Below, piece by piece: positions 5,612 to 6,973 of a stretch of DNA of 6,973 nt; position 1 is the first letter of the stretch; each line of letters opens with the position of its first letter. The notes beneath the pieces are model-generated. The model did not search any database, was not told the DNA's origin, and saw nothing but the letters and a program-made list of their open reading frames with translations. This stretch comes from JAMLIN01 sp964476625 (GTDB taxonomy: Bacteria; Pseudomonadota; Gammaproteobacteria; Burkholderiales; Burkholderiaceae_E), in the NCBI GenBank assembly GCA_964476625.1, contig CAYZBJ010000122.1, positions 1-6,973 on the forward strand, read 5' to 3'. The position numbers were made by a program, and so were the translations under genes.

Positions 5612-5637
5612 CCCGATTTTCCCTTCCGGGAAACGGG
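5612..5637 (+). promoter_or_regulatory. Hairpin in the secA leader
   Basis: CCCG (5612-5615) and TTTCCC (5618-5623) pair with GGGAAA (5628-5633) and CGGG (5634-5637): ten base pairs, a two-base bulge (AT) and a TTCC tetraloop. The last GGG, together with the next bases (GGGTG, 5635-5639), can pair instead with CACCC (5655-5659), so two mutually exclusive folds exist close to the secA start. It may be regulatory, or simply a stable 5' end. Confidence 0.4.
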
Positions 5638-5671
5638 TGGCCGCGAGCCGTCCGCACCCTCTTCGGACCCC

Positions 5672-5675
<4 letters not shown>
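5637..5675 (+). other. Possible 12-codon leader ORF overlapping the secA start
   Basis: GTG at 5637 opens a 12-codon frame, MAASRPHPLRTP, whose TGA (5673-5675) overlaps the secA ATG as ATGA. GGGA (5628-5631) lies 5 bases upstream and could serve as a weak ribosome-binding site. The layout is typical of translational coupling, and secA itself lacks a good Shine-Dalgarno. A frame this short arises easily by chance; treat it as a hypothesis. Confidence 0.15.

Positions 5676-6973
<1,298 letters not shown>

Noticed and set aside
5600..5671. In-frame GTG/TTG extension of SecA by 21-24 residues.
   Set aside because: It would begin within or before the candidate -10 element, and SecA proteins begin at the MI-LLTK-FGSRN sequence encoded from 5672.

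Overview
The window is a GC-rich piece of a bacterial chromosome carrying the downstream end of a division and cell-wall (dcw) cluster and its usual continuation towards secA. The proteins point to a betaproteobacterium. The FtsZ C-terminal half has a linker module (TGTD near residue 328, PAVWRS at 349-354) followed by the tail DIPAFLRKQAD, and FtsA ends in KDWFLGNF. Both resemble the Burkholderia/Ralstonia/Rhodocyclus-type proteins as I remember them. The gene order ftsA-ftsZ-peroxiredoxin-lpxC-DUF721-M23 peptidase-secA also fits that class. I cannot name a genus.

Layout, left to right. (1) The C-terminal part of ftsA, cut by the left edge, then complete ftsZ behind a strong Shine-Dalgarno sequence: the membrane anchor and polymer of the division ring. 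(2) A 246-bp spacer with stacked inverted repeats, probably the end of the ftsZ transcript and a fresh promoter. (3) A one-domain Prx5-type peroxiredoxin, then lpxC (the committed step of lipid A synthesis), then a 61-residue two-helix membrane protein of unknown function. These are closely spaced and probably one transcript. (4) A convergent DUF721/DciA-like gene (probable replicative helicase loader) on the minus strand, whose stop codon interlocks with that of the small membrane protein. (5) Divergent from dciA, a membrane-anchored M23 (LytM) peptidoglycan peptidase, probably starting at TTG, followed by a good Rho-independent terminator. (6) A promoter-like element, a structured leader and the first 434 codons of secA, cut by the right edge.

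The genes share a cell-envelope theme: septum assembly (FtsA, FtsZ), outer-membrane lipid supply (LpxC), wall remodelling (M23) and protein export (SecA), with a helicase loader and a peroxidase interspersed. This is mostly a conserved housekeeping region, with no mobile element, CRISPR array, tRNA or rRNA seen. The points most worth a second look are a lysine inside the otherwise near-invariant GGGTGTG GTP-binding loop of FtsZ, the structured secA leader with a possible 12-codon ORF overlapping the secA start, and the small unknown membrane protein.
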